64,000 bases of DNA, from positions 19,680,669 through 19,744,668 of the forward strand of contig CM072805.1 in NCBI GenBank assembly GCA_037013495.1. The letters are read 5' to 3'. Source of the DNA: Hippophae tibetana (lineage: Eukaryota; Streptophyta; Magnoliopsida; Rosales; Elaeagnaceae). Under the pieces are notes generated by a model. The model worked only from the letters and a program-made list of their open reading frames with translations, did not search any database and had not been told where the DNA came from. Below, in pieces: positions 12,438 through 24,175 of this stretch (the first letter of the stretch is position 1; each line of letters begins with the position of its first letter). The position numbers and the translations under genes were made by a program.

Positions 12438-13319
12438 CCACTCCTATTTGTGTGGTCGTGAGCTCAAACTTGTAAGAATGTTAAATGAAAAAATCAACTT
12501 TATTTATTAATGGAAAATTAATTTACCTATTTTATTGTGTATTTATGATATTGACCTACCCACTTCTTTGTTGGGAACTTGGGTCATTAATTTTTCTTTT
12601 TTATGATTTTTATCAACCTTAATCTCCTATAAAAAAGGTTGATAACACTTGTTTAATCCATAAATTTGTGGATTTCTATCAATTCCTCCAACCTTTTTGG
12701 TCATATGTTATGGATTCTGGTCGAACCAATAAACACCCAGTTCGAGCTTTATGTATTGAAAATTGTAGGCTTAAGGACGAGGTTAAGGCGCACAAACTCA
12801 AGGTGGTTAAACTTGAGTGTAATGTAAAATATACAAAGTGTGAGTTTGCTTCTTGTAAGGAGCAGTTAATCTAAACTCAATATGGAGTGATAAGGATCTT
12901 GGCTAGTATGGCTACGCTTGTAGATGGGAAATCATATTGGGCAAGCTTCTATATGAAGCGATATGAAAGAGTCTTCCTTAAGATGATGAAGGTTACTGAA
13001 GAATTGGAGTGAGGACTCCTCATGATGATGATAGCTCACCCTAAGCCTATGACCTACACATAAAAGAAAATTATTAAGATTCAAGTCAAGCTATTACCAT
13101 TAGTTGAAGAAACTGATGATCCAAATACTGGTCACATGTCCAAGCATTTAAAGAGTTTTTATACTTCTGAGAAGGGAAAACTTTTTATTAATAGTTATTC
13201 CAAAGATTTGTAATTTTTAAATAATGAAAAAATTATGGATGGCATGTACTTGTGATGCCCTGACATTGTGCATGTAATTGTATTTATAAATATCCAATGA
13301 TTTTTTTATATTATATAAT

Positions 13320-13740
13320 GCAACCTGGTTGCTAATCGAAGTGGTCAGTTCTACCTTTTCTCTTATTAGGGCGCTCTGCATGGCTCTTAATCGAAGTGAT
13401 CAGTCTTGTGGCATAAATTGGTAGGGGAGAGAGTCTGACCTAGTTCCTAACTGAGGTTCACATCACCCTCCAATGTCAAAGCATCGACCTGGTTCTGGAT
13501 CGAGGTGAATAAATTTTGACCTTATGCATGTGCAAGGGCGCTCTACCTGGTTATTAACCGAGGTGATCAGCTTGTGGCTCAAATTGGTGCGAGAGAGAGC
13601 CTTACCTAGTTCTTGACCAAGGTGCTCATTTCCCTTCAATGTCAAAGCACTGACTTGGTTCCTAACCAAGGTGGACAACTCGTGACCTTATGTAAGTGCT
13701 AGGGTGATCTACCTGGTTATTAACTAAGGTGATCAGTCCA
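13320..13740. repeat. Hairpin-bearing tandem repeat in the Tat element, unit 1
   Basis: About eight copies of a degenerate near-palindrome of the form acctggtt-NN-taaccgaggtg recur every ~47-60 bp (starts near 13,323, 13,377, 13,439, 13,489, 13,546, 13,606, 13,652, 13,711). It lies between the end of pol and the antisense ORF. Variable tandem repeats in this region are known from Tat/Ogre-type elements. See 47,655-48,068 for the clearer copy. Confidence 0.65.
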
Positions 13741-13949
13741 TGACATAAAATAGTGGGAGACTTCTAAAAGAAAGACCCATTTGTATGGGGTGATGTAGTT
13801 CCATTGATTGTCGGTGCCAACATTACATAAAAATGGGAACTCTTATACATTAGAAGTGATATTTCTTCAAGTGCCTGGCATTCTAACTCATGCCATATTC
13901 AGTTCCTTCTATGCTTTTAGTAGGTAGGCCCATCTTGGTGTCATGTCAA

Positions 13950-16900
13950 TTATTTAATAAGGTCTTTCCCAACTAGCACCCAATTTTCTAACCATCTACT
14001 CTTTCTTGTTAAGGAAGATCCTCCTGAAAACCCAATCACTACAAGAAAATACTTTAAAGCACACGGTCTTGTTGTAATAATATGATATTCTCCTTTTTTC
14101 TTGATCATCCTTCTTAGGGTCTCATTTCTTTTCTCTTCCACGAGGGTCGATTCATTTTATCTAATTACATCATTTTGTTCCTTCCTTAAAAATGATCTGA
14201 CAATGGGTATCGTGACTTTGGTTGGTATTACTACCTCTGTCCCGTATACCAAGGAAAAATGGGTCTCATTAGTGCTTCCTCAAGGACTAGTCCTGATGGC
14301 CTATAATTTTCTAAGCATCTCTTCCACCCACCTTCTTTTTTGCACTTTCTAGTGTTTTCTTTAATAAGCTGATGATGAGCTTCTTAGAGGATTTTGCTTG
14401 ACCATTGGCCTAAGGATAATATGGAATGGAGTGGTACATATTAATGTTGTACTTGAGGGCAAACTCCATGATATTTCATCCTATGAATGGTCTCTTATTA
14501 TCTGTGATGAGTTCTCTGGGCAGGCTGAAATAGAAAACTATGGATTTCCATATAAATCAAATCACCTCCTCCTTCCGTATTCTACCCAGGAGTTTTGCTT
14601 CAATCCATTTTGAAAAGTAATTAGTATCCACAAGTAGAAACTTATTTTGACCTTGTCCTATAGGAAGGGGTCATACTATGTCAAGCCCACACTTATAAAA
14701 GGAACAAGGACTCACTAAACTATTCATGGTATTTAGGGGAGTGTGTGTGATAACGGGGAAAACCTTTGACATTTGTTGCATGTCTGGGTGTACTTTATGC
14801 AATCTGCCAACATAGTTGGCTAATAATAGCCCTATCTCATGATTTGTTGTGATAATTTACTCCCATTTTATGTGGACCACATTCCTCTTCATGTGCTTCA
14901 TACATTAATCTTTCAGATCCCTCCTTCATTACACACAAGATCCTTAGACCGATTGGAGTTTTCTGATATAATTTCCCTATTTATATCATATACCGACCTA
15001 CCTTAGATTTGATTTCTTTCACAAACCTGTTATCATCTAGTAGCTTCATACATTTGATAGGATTGTTATCGATACTACTCGATTGTGGTTGGCCTCTCGT
15101 ACCAATGCTAAAGTGGCAAAGGCATTGGTGTGACCATTATCCTTTCAAGCTATTTGCTTGATCTCAAACTTAGAGAATTTAGAGCACTCCTTCTTTAACC
15201 TTGCTAGGTAACCTTTCATTTTTCCATCTCTAGCTTCAAATGACCCTAAGAACAGGTTGACTACTAGCCGTGAATCACTATGTAGGGTGACCTTATCTAC
15301 TCCCAACTTATTAGAGGTCATGGCTCCAAATATAGTTGCCTCATATTCTGCAATATTGTTGATCACCTTGAAATAAAGTCTGACTGCATACTCGAAACAA
15401 CTATTTTTGGGGTCTACTAAGACTACCCTAGCCCTACACCATTGAAGTTATGTGCTCCATCAATAAACACCTGCCAAATTGCCTTGTCCTTTTGATCTAC
15501 CCCATATGTCCTTATTTTCTCTTCGTTGACAATAACCTCTGGCTTTTCAATAAACTCAGCCACAAACCCAGCCACCACTTGCCTTTTGATGGTCGTTCTA
15601 GCCATGTATTTAATGTCATACTCCTCCAATTCTATGGCTATCTATACCAATCTCCCTGCTACATCTAGTCTCATCAAGACATTCTTGAGTGGGTGAGAAG
15701 TGAGTACCATAATGGTGTGGAGTCGAAGTAGTGTATGAGCTTTCATGCACTAACTTTGAAAGCAAATGCTAATTTCTCAATGGTTGGATACTAGCTCTAG
15801 GCATCCTTTAAAACCTAGCTGACGTAATAGACAGGATGTTGAACTTTTTTCTCTAAGGTAAAAGTACAGTGCTGCATGTATGGGAGGTCATAACCAAATA
15901 CAAATAAATAACCTCACCAGGACGAGGGTTAGCTAAGAAAAAGGAGTTACTTAGGTACTTCTTGATTTCTTTAAAGGCTCCATCATAGCTCTTGTCCCAA
16001 AAGACTGATGTGCCTTTTTTCAACATTTTGAATATAGGTAAACACTTATCAGTGCATTTAGAAATGAACATGTTCAATGCTATTATTCTTCCATTTAATT
16101 GCTGAATTCCCTTAAGGCTAGAAGGTGGTCTCATGTCTATCAAGGCCTGTATTTTGTCTGGATCAACCTCAATCCCTCTGGCTGACACAAGATACCCTAA
16201 AAATTTACCTATAACAACACCATATATGCATTTTTTGGGGTTGAGCCTTATACTATATTTTCATATTACTGAGAATACTTCCTCTAGGTCTGTAACATGG
16301 TCCCTGGGTTGAGCTAACTTAACCATCATCTCATCTACATAGGCCTCTAGGTTCCTCCAAAGCTGTTCAAATATTTTGCTAACTAGGTGTTGATATGTTG
16401 AATCCGTATTCTTCAATCCAAATGACATCTTTTATAATAGAATGTCCTCTCTTCTATGATAAAAGATCTTTTTTCCTCGTCTTCAGAGTGCATTCTAATC
16501 TGGTGGTACCTTAAGTATGCATTCAAGAAACTCATCGTCCCAAAGCCAATAGAAATGTCTACCAATTATTTAATACTTGGGAAGGGGAATCAATCATTTG
16601 GACATGCATCGTTTAAATCTATGAAAGAGACACACATACAAGATGACCCATATGATTTCTTGATTAAGACCACATTTGATAGCCATGAGTGATTGTTGAC
16701 CTTCCTTATGACCCCTACTTCTTTAAGGGCAGCCACCTGGTATTTGATGACCTCATTCTTTTCTCTTGGAAATTTTATTTTTCATTGATGTATGGGTCTA
16801 GCCTTTGGATCGACATTCAATTGATGACTTTTGGTTCAATTTTGGGTATGTCAGTTGGAGTTCATGCAAAGATATCTGAGTTATTCCTGAAGAACTATGA

Positions 16901-17000
16901 TAGTTGTGCCTCTAGATCCATTTTCAAATCTTCACCCAATTATAAGGGTTGGCTCTCGCCTTTTACCTCCATGGGGAGGTTCCTTACTTCATTTAGGTTT
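13950..17000 (-). pseudogene. Tat pol remnant: RT, RNase H, integrase, unit 1
   Basis: Minus-strand pol in decayed frames. RT thumb and connection: RGIEVDPDKIQALIDMRPP with FWDKSYDGAFKEIKKYL (15,853-16,188). RNase H: WQVFIDGAHNFNGVGLGVVLVDP (15,423-15,629), then INNIAEYEATIFGAM and LHSDSRLVVN (15,145-15,366), i.e. the DG...E...DS catalytic pattern. Integrase core traces such as KWIEAKLLG lie near 14,600, and the C-terminal LENWVLVGKD segment at 13,950-14,141. Multiple stops and frameshifts. Relative to unit 2, about 100 bp are missing near 15,050. Confidence 0.7.
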
Positions 17001-17164
17001 ATTGATTTTATAAGGCCTTGGTTCTCTGGCATCCTTTGAGGGAGACCTCTCAATAATTTCTATTTTCGGGACACTTCCTTCATAGTAGCCTTATAATAGC
17101 TTCTGGCCTTCTCCTAATCTCCCCTAATCTCCTCTTGCCCTTCACTAGTGGGAAACTTAATTTC

Positions 17165-18990
17165 TTAGTAGAGGGTGGATGGGATTGCATTTATCTTATG
17201 TATCCAAGGTATTCCCAAGATGGCATTATAGTGAGTTGGGACATCGATGATTACAAAAGTGGTCATTACTATAATTTCTTTTGCCATAATAGACAGCACT
17301 ACCATTCGTTTGGCATAGGTGGTACTACTATTGAACCCTACAAGAGGGAACTTCGTCTTGACAATGTTATGGTCCTTTATACCTAGAGCTCTTTCAGGGG
17401 TCATAAAAAGGAGGTCTATCGAACTCCCCATATCAATCATTATTCTACAAATGTCACAAGATCCAATCCTCATGGTGAGACGAGGTCTCATTTTTCTCAT
17501 TGAGAACAATTTCAGTGGCAGGTCTCCTATTTTCTAATGCGTATACATGGGGGCACTATGCAACTCTCTAACAAATCTTTTGTGTGAGTTATTGGAGTTT
17601 TTTCTAACCTATAATCTTCCATATATGATGTGTATAGTTCTATATTGGTTCCTTTGTATGGCTATCTTTTATTGCTAGTCAGGTTTGTTGTTTTTAACAC
17701 CTCTTGCCTATTTTTTGTGATTTCTTTGATCTCTATTTTCTGTGATGAGGTCCTTCAGATATCCCCTTGTTAATAACTCATTTATCTCCTTCTTGAGGTG
17801 TCTGTAGTATTTTTTATCATGGCCCACATCTTTATGGAAGGCACACCATTTGGATGTGTCTCTAAGTAGGGATTTCATCTTGGCTGGCCACCTGACATTA
17901 GGTTCCTCCTCCATTATCATCACTAATTGGGTTAGATTTACTCTTAAGGAAGGATCCCTAAAGGGAGAAAGTGACCTCCCCAAGGCCTTCTATTTCTTGA
18001 CCAATATCCGATTGACCTATTATTTGGTGTAAAATGTTTATTCTTTGTTTTTTTGATGTTGCCCATCTAGGCTTATCCTCCTCTTCTCTTTGTCAAGAAC
18101 TGTCTCCACATTAGTTCGCTAATCTTTAACTGGGCCTAACTCTCTCTCCAAGTTGATGAACTTTCTGACATCGCTCTAAGATTCTTCCAAAGTGCGAGGC
18201 ATTGTCTTGGTTAATTCTATAAATAGGTCAGAATTCTTTGGGAGACCTCTCCGGAATGCTTCTATAGCTATAAAGTTAGGACAATCAGATATTTTCAATT
18301 TTCCCTCCCATAATCGTTTCATATACTCCTCGGCGGATTCTCTCATCCTCTGGACCATGGAGAAAAAGTGGTGTGATTCTTTCCTCAAGGGCTTATCGTA
18401 GGTGTAGTTTGTGATAAAGAGTCAGGCAAACTGTGGAAAATAGGTTATAGATTGAGGTGCTAAGTTGTTCAACCATTTTTGGGCACCCTCACAAAGAGTG
18501 GCTGCGAATAATTTGCACATCATAGAATCACTTTTTCCATGGGTCAAACTCATGGGAGTCATGGATGTTTTGAAGTGTTGTACGTGCGTCATCGGGTCCT
18601 TCATCCCAAAATAATCAGGGCATTGAACTTGGCTATTGGTTCATCATTTTCTATATTATAAAAAAAAGGGATATACACAATTGTTCACAATCTTTGTCCA
18701 CATCATAAGGAGTTTTACCCTTGTCGTTTTCTCCTGAGCTACCTTCAAGGCTATGTCTTGCTTTTTATTCGCTTCCTCCAATGCTTGAAATCGTGTCTCC
18801 CAATTCTTCCTTTCTTGAACCTATTGTTCCTTTTTAGGTCTCGCCGAACTATAAAGGTGGTTCCTTTCATCTTATTACTTTGTGTGATATGGCTTAAGTT
18901 GGCCCTATTCTACTACTTGGTCATTCAGAACCCTTCCTCCTCACTGGGACCATAGTGCCATATTTTCTCTTCTGGATTCCTCAAGCTATT
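17165..18990 (-). pseudogene. Tat gag and protease remnant, unit 1
   Basis: Gag segments on the minus strand: MKDPMTHVQHFKTSM and GAQKWLNNLAPQSI (18,422-18,604), SAEEYMKRLWEGKLKI with AIEAFRRGL (18,176-18,388), and CAFHKDVGHDKKYYRHLKKEI (17,708-17,983), where a gypsy zinc-knuckle-like motif normally sits. The protease follows at 17,165-17,509 with IMIDMGSSIDLLF (DTGSS degraded to DMGSS) and YNAILGIPWIH. Frames are broken between pieces. Bases 18,990-19,259 are leader up to the PBS next to the 5' LTR. Confidence 0.7.
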
Positions 18991-19259
18991 TTCTCTTTTA
19001 TCCTAACCTCATCGAGGGGTGGTGTTGCGTCTTCTTGAGTAGCTCTCATTCCTTTGTTAGCCAATTTTGAAAATCTACCATTATGAGTTCCCACCATATT
19101 AATGTGTGTAGAATGGTTTGTGTCTTAGGTGCAATTTTTTTAACAGAACATGATAGATTTCTTAAGCTCATCTCAAGACTCAAAGTAAAATCCCAAGAAG
19201 TATGGAGTCAGAAACTTAAGCTCAACCTAAAAATCTAGGCCCCACGGTAGGCATTAAAA

Positions 19260-19582
19260 TGTTTGGGATTGATCTAGTTTACAGACAAAAAACTTTGAGA
19301 GAAGTTAAGCTGATTGGTTGAATGTGTGGATCTCATAGGAGGTCCATATATTTATAGAACATTACATATACATGTGTCAATTACATAATAAGTACATATA
19401 TTTACATGTTAGAGGGGTATAATTGGCATAAAGTATAACATATCAGGGGTTAAGGTCAACCCTAGCTCGGGATGATCATTGGGCTCAAGCTAGTCATTGA
19501 GCTCAGGCTGATCATTGAGCTCAAGTAAATCATTGAACGACTTGCATGGATCGGGCACCAAGTCGATCCCGATATCTAAACA
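19260..19582 (-). repeat. Tat 5' LTR, unit 1
   Basis: TGTTTGGGATTG...ATATCTAAACA, the right-hand LTR of the minus-strand element, followed by target duplication tacct. The adjoining primer-binding region on its left is degraded relative to unit 2. Confidence 0.8.
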
Positions 19583-19587
19583 TACCT

Positions 19588-20077
19588 CACTAGCTCAAGC
19601 AATAACATATTCATCCTCTATAAAGTCATTCTATTAAAAAGTGTATGCTACTATCCTACGCCTAGTGATTTCATATTCCTCACAGAACTTGTTGAAATTA
19701 TTGTTGCAGAACTCTATTCCATTGTCAATCCTTAGGTATTTAATCTTTATTCCAATTTTCACTTCCACTTGAGTCTTCCAAACTTCAAAGTTTTCAAGCA
19801 CGTCATCTTTGGTTTTTAGTGTGTATACCTATACCTTTCTTGAGAAGTCATCTATGAAGGAAACAAAATATCTTAAAGCACCTAGGGATGGTTTTCTTGC
19901 TAACCCACATAGGTCTGCATGTATGTATCCCAATTTTTCCCTAGTGACATTTTCACTTTATGTAAACTTCACTCTTTTGACTTTTCCCAAGATACATTAT
20001 TCTCAAATAAGTAATTTTTCCCCTTTTAGGTTACCCAACAATTCTTGCTTTATCAACTCATTAAGACCCTTTCCACT
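19588..20077 (-). pseudogene. Copia-1 integrase remnant, unit 1
   Basis: Minus-strand copia integrase with KTKDDVLENFEVW, KIKYLRIDNGIEF and a VSFIDDFS-like core in decayed frames. It resumes the reading frame broken by the gypsy insertion. It ends at about 20,077, where the sequence switches to HVA22-like intron 3. The equivalent unit 2 sequence continues to 54,042. Confidence 0.7.
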
Positions 20078-21192
20078 CATGAAACTTGGACGCGAGTACT
20101 TCACGAAAAATAAAAAGTCCATTTAACATAGTGTTTAACTAGAAAATGGATAAGAAAACCATAGACGTGTTCATTTGAAAAAGCCTATAATAGATTTAGG
20201 GAAGTGTTCTTTGAAGTGAGCTTTTATACATCACTATCAATGTATCAATGAAAAGTTGAACTATTAAGATGGAAAACACAGAGTAACAACAAACAAGTGA
20301 ACCTTCACACTACCAAAACAAACATGACTTATATTGCAGTACGTTATCGCCGTCTTAAAAGGAAATTTCTATATGAATGACATGACTCCAAGTTCCGCTG
20401 TTTAGCAGCTAGAAATGAAGGATTCACATAGTTTCTATCAAAGAAAAAAGAAGGATTTACATGGTAGATTAATCATTTCTATTTTCGCCTTCCTTCTCTT
20501 TCTTTCTATCTTTTTTTTGGTACATCAAGATCAAAATTGAAGGATGTGCAAACTTATTCAGAAAATTTGAGGCATTTGCCAAACAATCTAATTGCAATAT
20601 ATTATAATTTCATATACTTGACCTAGAAACCATTCCATTACATTTGTACCAAAAAGTCATATAAAGAGATTTTGTTTTGCATAAGGGTAAATGGCAATTA
20701 AAAAGACCATTGTGCAATGAAGTGAAAAATATTTTTCAACAAATCTCCAAAAACACATCTAATTAGGCCTAAACTGATTGTATAACACAATGGATAAAAG
20801 TAGAGCATAATCACCATCCAAAAAACTTCATGAAACCATGTTCAAGAAGCAACATAAGTGATAAGACAACCCAGTATGCATTCAATGTCTGACTGTCTGA
20901 AAAGGAATTGGTCTCAATTGCCCTAATGGAAGCACATCTGTCAAAAGCAAATTCACCATTGTCTCAATCATTAATCCATAACTAAAAGCTTCAACAATAT
21001 ATATCAAGCATGCAAGTTGAAGTAGTATAGAGAGAAATAGAACTTACATAGGATATACTAAAGCAAGAAGAGGCCTGTGTGTAAATAAAAAACAAAAATA
21101 AAGGAAAATAAGATGCTATTAGAACAAAACAGAGCACTTAGATGCTGCCAATTTCACTTCCTTAGGAGTTAAACAAAGATGAACCAAAATAG
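20078..21192 (-). pseudogene. HVA22-like gene relic (exons 2 and 3 only), unit 1
   Basis: Matches 60,129 to 61,046 of the intact gene. An exon 3 copy lies at 20,815-20,937 (123 nt, open, CASIRAIETNSFSDSQTL then GFMKFFGW) and an exon 2 copy at 21,048-21,074 (27 nt, PLLALVYP), both with intact splice sites. Exon 1 and the 5' region are absent, cut at about 21,192 where Copia-2 internal sequence begins. Exons 4-8 are absent, cut at 20,077. Two stretches present here (about 20,180-20,310 and 20,340-20,400) are missing from unit 2, each bounded by 4-bp direct repeats (ttca, gcag), which suggests small deletions in unit 2. No complete product is possible. Confidence 0.85.
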
Positions 21193-23965
21193 TGAGATAC
21201 GATCATATATCTGTTCGGGTCTCATGATTGGCAATAAGCTCCCTGTCCACTAGGCTGAAATGAATGTTATGTTTTATTTTGTATCAAACTTATTTTTATA
21301 TATACATTCAGAATTTAATTTTTATTAAAAAAATAATTTTGAATATAATTGTAATGTGATTAATTATTTAACTTAGATGTTTCATGTGTAGAATATTTAT
21401 TATACATGTGACATTTATTTAAATAATTTTTGCGCACATTAAAATTTATTTAAATACATTATGCTTAAATTATTTGTTTTGGTATTTGTATTTATAAATT
21501 TTGTAATTAGTTATACATATAAAAATTTGGTTCAATAACTTATGCATAATGAAATTAATTGTTAATGACTCTTTATAGATTTATTTAGTGCTTATATTAT
21601 TTATTTTTGCTTGTATAATTTATTATCATACATACAATCTTAAGATAGATAATATTTGCACATTTGAAATTAAATTAATATTGCTTATGGTTTTATGCAA
21701 TAATTGAGCTTAAGGATTTAGCTAATATTTAAGTGATTCATATAGTTTAATTAATTAGAGAGTAGCCACACCATTTTTAATTAATTAAAACTATAATAAG
21801 GTTTATTTAAGATCACATTTATAAAATAAATATTAATTGTAATTAATTATATGTGATATAATAAATCTTATCCCGCGTGAATTTTTATTATATTTTTGTG
21901 TGATTAATTATGAGAAAATATCAAATTATATTTTCTAATTTACCTACAGGAATTAGGAAAATGAAAATAATTTGATAGTTTTATTGTAAAATAAAGATGA
22001 ATCTAATTGAATTAGAATTTTAGTCCACACACAAGTTTTATGTCACTAGATTCATATTTTTCATGTGTTTACATTGGTATAGAATGAGTTTAATTTAAGT
22101 CTCAAATTTTAATAAGCATATAATCTTTAATTGCATCTTCTCAACCTGTAAATTTCTCTTATATCTGCTATGACATTCTCGACCTGAAAGGGGATAATTA
22201 TAAAGTATGGAAGGAAAGAATTCTCTTTCATCTAGGGTGGATGGATATTGACTATATTGTTAGGAAAAATGAACCACCTAAAATTACTGAAACCAACACT
22301 CTTTAGAATATCATGCTTTATGAACAATGGGACAGATCTAATCGCCTTAGCATGATGTTCATTAAACTAAGATCTCTGGTAGAATTCATGGTTCTGTTGA
22401 TCAACATAACAATGTTCAAGATTTGCTAAAGGCCATTGATGATTAGTTCATCACTTTAGATAAGGCATTAGCAAGCACCTTCATTATGAAGTTCTCTTCC
22501 TTAAGACTCACCAGTGTGAAATGTGTGCACGAGCATATTATGCAAATGAGGGACATTGTGACTCAACTTAAGAATCTTAAGGTTGAGATGTCAGAATCCT
22601 TTCTGGTGCACTATATCCTTAACACTCTCCCACATTAGTACGGGCCATTCAAAATCTCGTACAATACAAATAAGGATAAATGGTCAATCAATGAACTAAT
22701 GACCATATGTGTTCAAGAGGAAGAGAGGCTTGTTATGGAATTTGGTGAAAGTTCAATATTGGCTACAACGTATGGGAAAGGAAAATCTTAATACAAACAG
22801 AAAGGAAAAGGGATGATTCCACCTTAGGCTGATATTAAGAAAGAAGCCAAGTGTTTCTTTTGTAAAAAGAAGAGACATATGAAGAAGGAATGCATCAAAT
22901 TCCATAAATGGATTGAGAATAAAGGTAATCCAACCTCGTTTGTTTGTTATGAATCTAATATGGTTAATATTAATATTAACACATGGTGGATTGATTCTGG
23001 ATCTACAATCCATGTTGCAAACTCCTTATAGGGAATCTAAAGAAGCTAGTGGGAAGTGAGCAATACATCTTTTCCAGTAACAAGATGGGCTCCCATGTGG
23101 AGGCTGTAGGAATATGCAGTTTGATTTTAGAATTAGAAAAGACATTTTATGTTCCAAGTTTCTTTAGAAACTTGATTTCGATTTCAAGACTTGGACCTTT
23201 TGGTTTTTCCTTTCACTTTTCATAAACATCTTTCAGTTTATTTAATAAATCTAATTGTGTTGGAAATGGTATTTTGTCTGATGGTCTTTACTGCATTAAT
23301 TTACGAAATAATGTCACTCATAACACTATGCATGTTCAAGTCGACACTAAAAGGTGTATTATTGAGGAGTACTCTTCTACATTATGGGATAAGATATTAG
23401 GACATATATCTATAGAAAAAGTTAAGAGATTAGTGAAAGATATGGTACTTAGTACTCTAGATTTTATTGATTTTGAGACATGTGTGGATTGCATTAAAGG
23501 AAAGTAGACTAGCAAGTCAAAGAAAGGTGTCAATAGGAGTTCAAACATATTGGAAATCGTACATATAGACATATGTTGTCCAAACATGGACATTCAAGGT
23601 CAGAAATATTTTATCACCTTTATTGATGATTTTTCTCGATATATGTATCTCTACATGCTTCATAATAAGAGCGAAGCATTAGATGCCTTTAAAAGCTTTA
23701 AGGTTGCAGTAGAAGTGGTGAATATTATGGTAGACACACTAAGAATGGACAAGTGCCTGGTTCATTTACTAAGTTTCTTCAAAAACATGAGATAGTTGCC
23801 TAATATACTATGCCTAGTTCACCAGACCAGAATGATGTAGCAGAAAGAAGAAATTGAACATTATTGGACATTATGCAGAGTATGCTTAGCAACTCTAATC
23901 TTTCTAAATCCTTGTATATTGAAGCTTTAAAGACAGTTGTGTATATAAATATCTATTAACAAAAG
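21193..23965 (+). pseudogene. Copia-2 internal fragment (gag, protease, integrase), unit 1
   Basis: A plus-strand Ty1/copia remnant lacking LTR and PBS. Gag is recognisable from about 22,170 (NYKVWKERILFHL, VHEHIMQMRDI), followed by a CCHC knuckle (CFFCKKKRHMKKEC, 22,850-22,890) and a protease-like WWIDSGSTIHVAN (about 22,985). The GAG-pre-integrase follows (LGHISIEKVKRLV, 23,395), then the integrase start (HIDICCPNMDIQG, FITFIDDFSRYMYLY, 23,550-23,795). Frameshifts and in-frame stops (gag at about 22,303; protease at about 23,029) make it inactive. Homology fades near 23,965; the RT/RNase H half and 3' LTR are missing. It corresponds to 62,577 onward in unit 2. Confidence 0.8.
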
Positions 23966-24175
23966 TTTTTGGGGAAAATAAATAAAAAATGTTTTTCTTC
24001 TATTGTGAACATCGCACATTTATTTTCAACGTACTCATTGCAATTTAAATAAAAAAACACTCCGTCAAGAATATTTTTAACTTTACATTCCAAAATAACA
24101 TTTCAACTTATAATTATCTAGTTTTACGTGATTGTATATTTTCATACAATATATACTTATTAAAACATATTATTT

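Larger units (their letters stand above)
6385..13215 (+). pseudogene. Tat antisense ORF (aORF) remnant, unit 1
   Basis: Plus-strand coding remnants opposite to gag-pol. They begin with MHREETSGSGS near 6,385 and continue at about 8,313 with an ASTWRKKMRNIG segment, EERLRKTYNI, and SSGWIVFHEKALWLG. At 11,255-11,518 is KTNWRTLLKTPCFVAYGLMMHG. A lysine/glutamate-rich stretch follows (11,740-12,240), then after an LTR stub a likely coiled coil (RLKDEVKAHKLKVVKLEC, 12,668-12,874) and a tail with SYWASFYMKR. I recognise this as the protein commonly encoded antisense to pol in plant Tat/Grande-type elements; its function is unknown. Two solo LTRs and numerous stops break it. Bases 12,438-12,660 hold no clear coding signal. 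Confidence 0.6.
5590..19582 (-). mobile_element. Tat-type Ty3/gypsy retrotransposon, unit 1
   Basis: A ~14-kb minus-strand element inserted in the Copia-1 integrase. LTRs of ~330 bp have TGTTTGG...CCAAACA ends, and the 5-bp target duplication tacct is at 5,585-5,589 and 19,583-19,587. The PBS next to the right LTR is degraded here; in unit 2 it reads TGGCACCCACCGTAGGG on the minus strand. The polypurine tract agtaggggaactaga abuts the left LTR. Order on the minus strand: gag, protease, RT, RNase H, integrase, a hairpin tandem array, then an antisense ORF region on the plus strand. Such an antisense ORF downstream of pol is known in some Tat-lineage elements such as Grande. The Tat assignment rests on that layout and the RNase H, not on a tree. 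Confidence 0.8.
1030..20077 (-). mobile_element. Copia-1 LTR retrotransposon, unit 1, heavily nested, 5' end lost
   Basis: A minus-strand Ty1/copia element. Reading down the plus coordinates it shows its 3' LTR (1,030-1,513), RNase H and RT remnants (1,620-5,584) split by a solo LTR, a 14-kb gypsy insertion (5,590-19,582), and integrase remnants (19,588-20,077). The element stops abruptly at about 20,077, where it is fused to intron sequence of the HVA22-like gene. In unit 2 the same element continues to a PBS and 5' LTR, so unit 1 has lost its gag/protease half. Stops and frameshifts are frequent, so it cannot be active. Confidence 0.8.

Noticed and set aside
1-20077. Independent insertion of the same elements at two loci instead of duplication
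   Set aside because: Identical nesting points, identical target duplications and shared host flank and gene sequence make independent events implausible.
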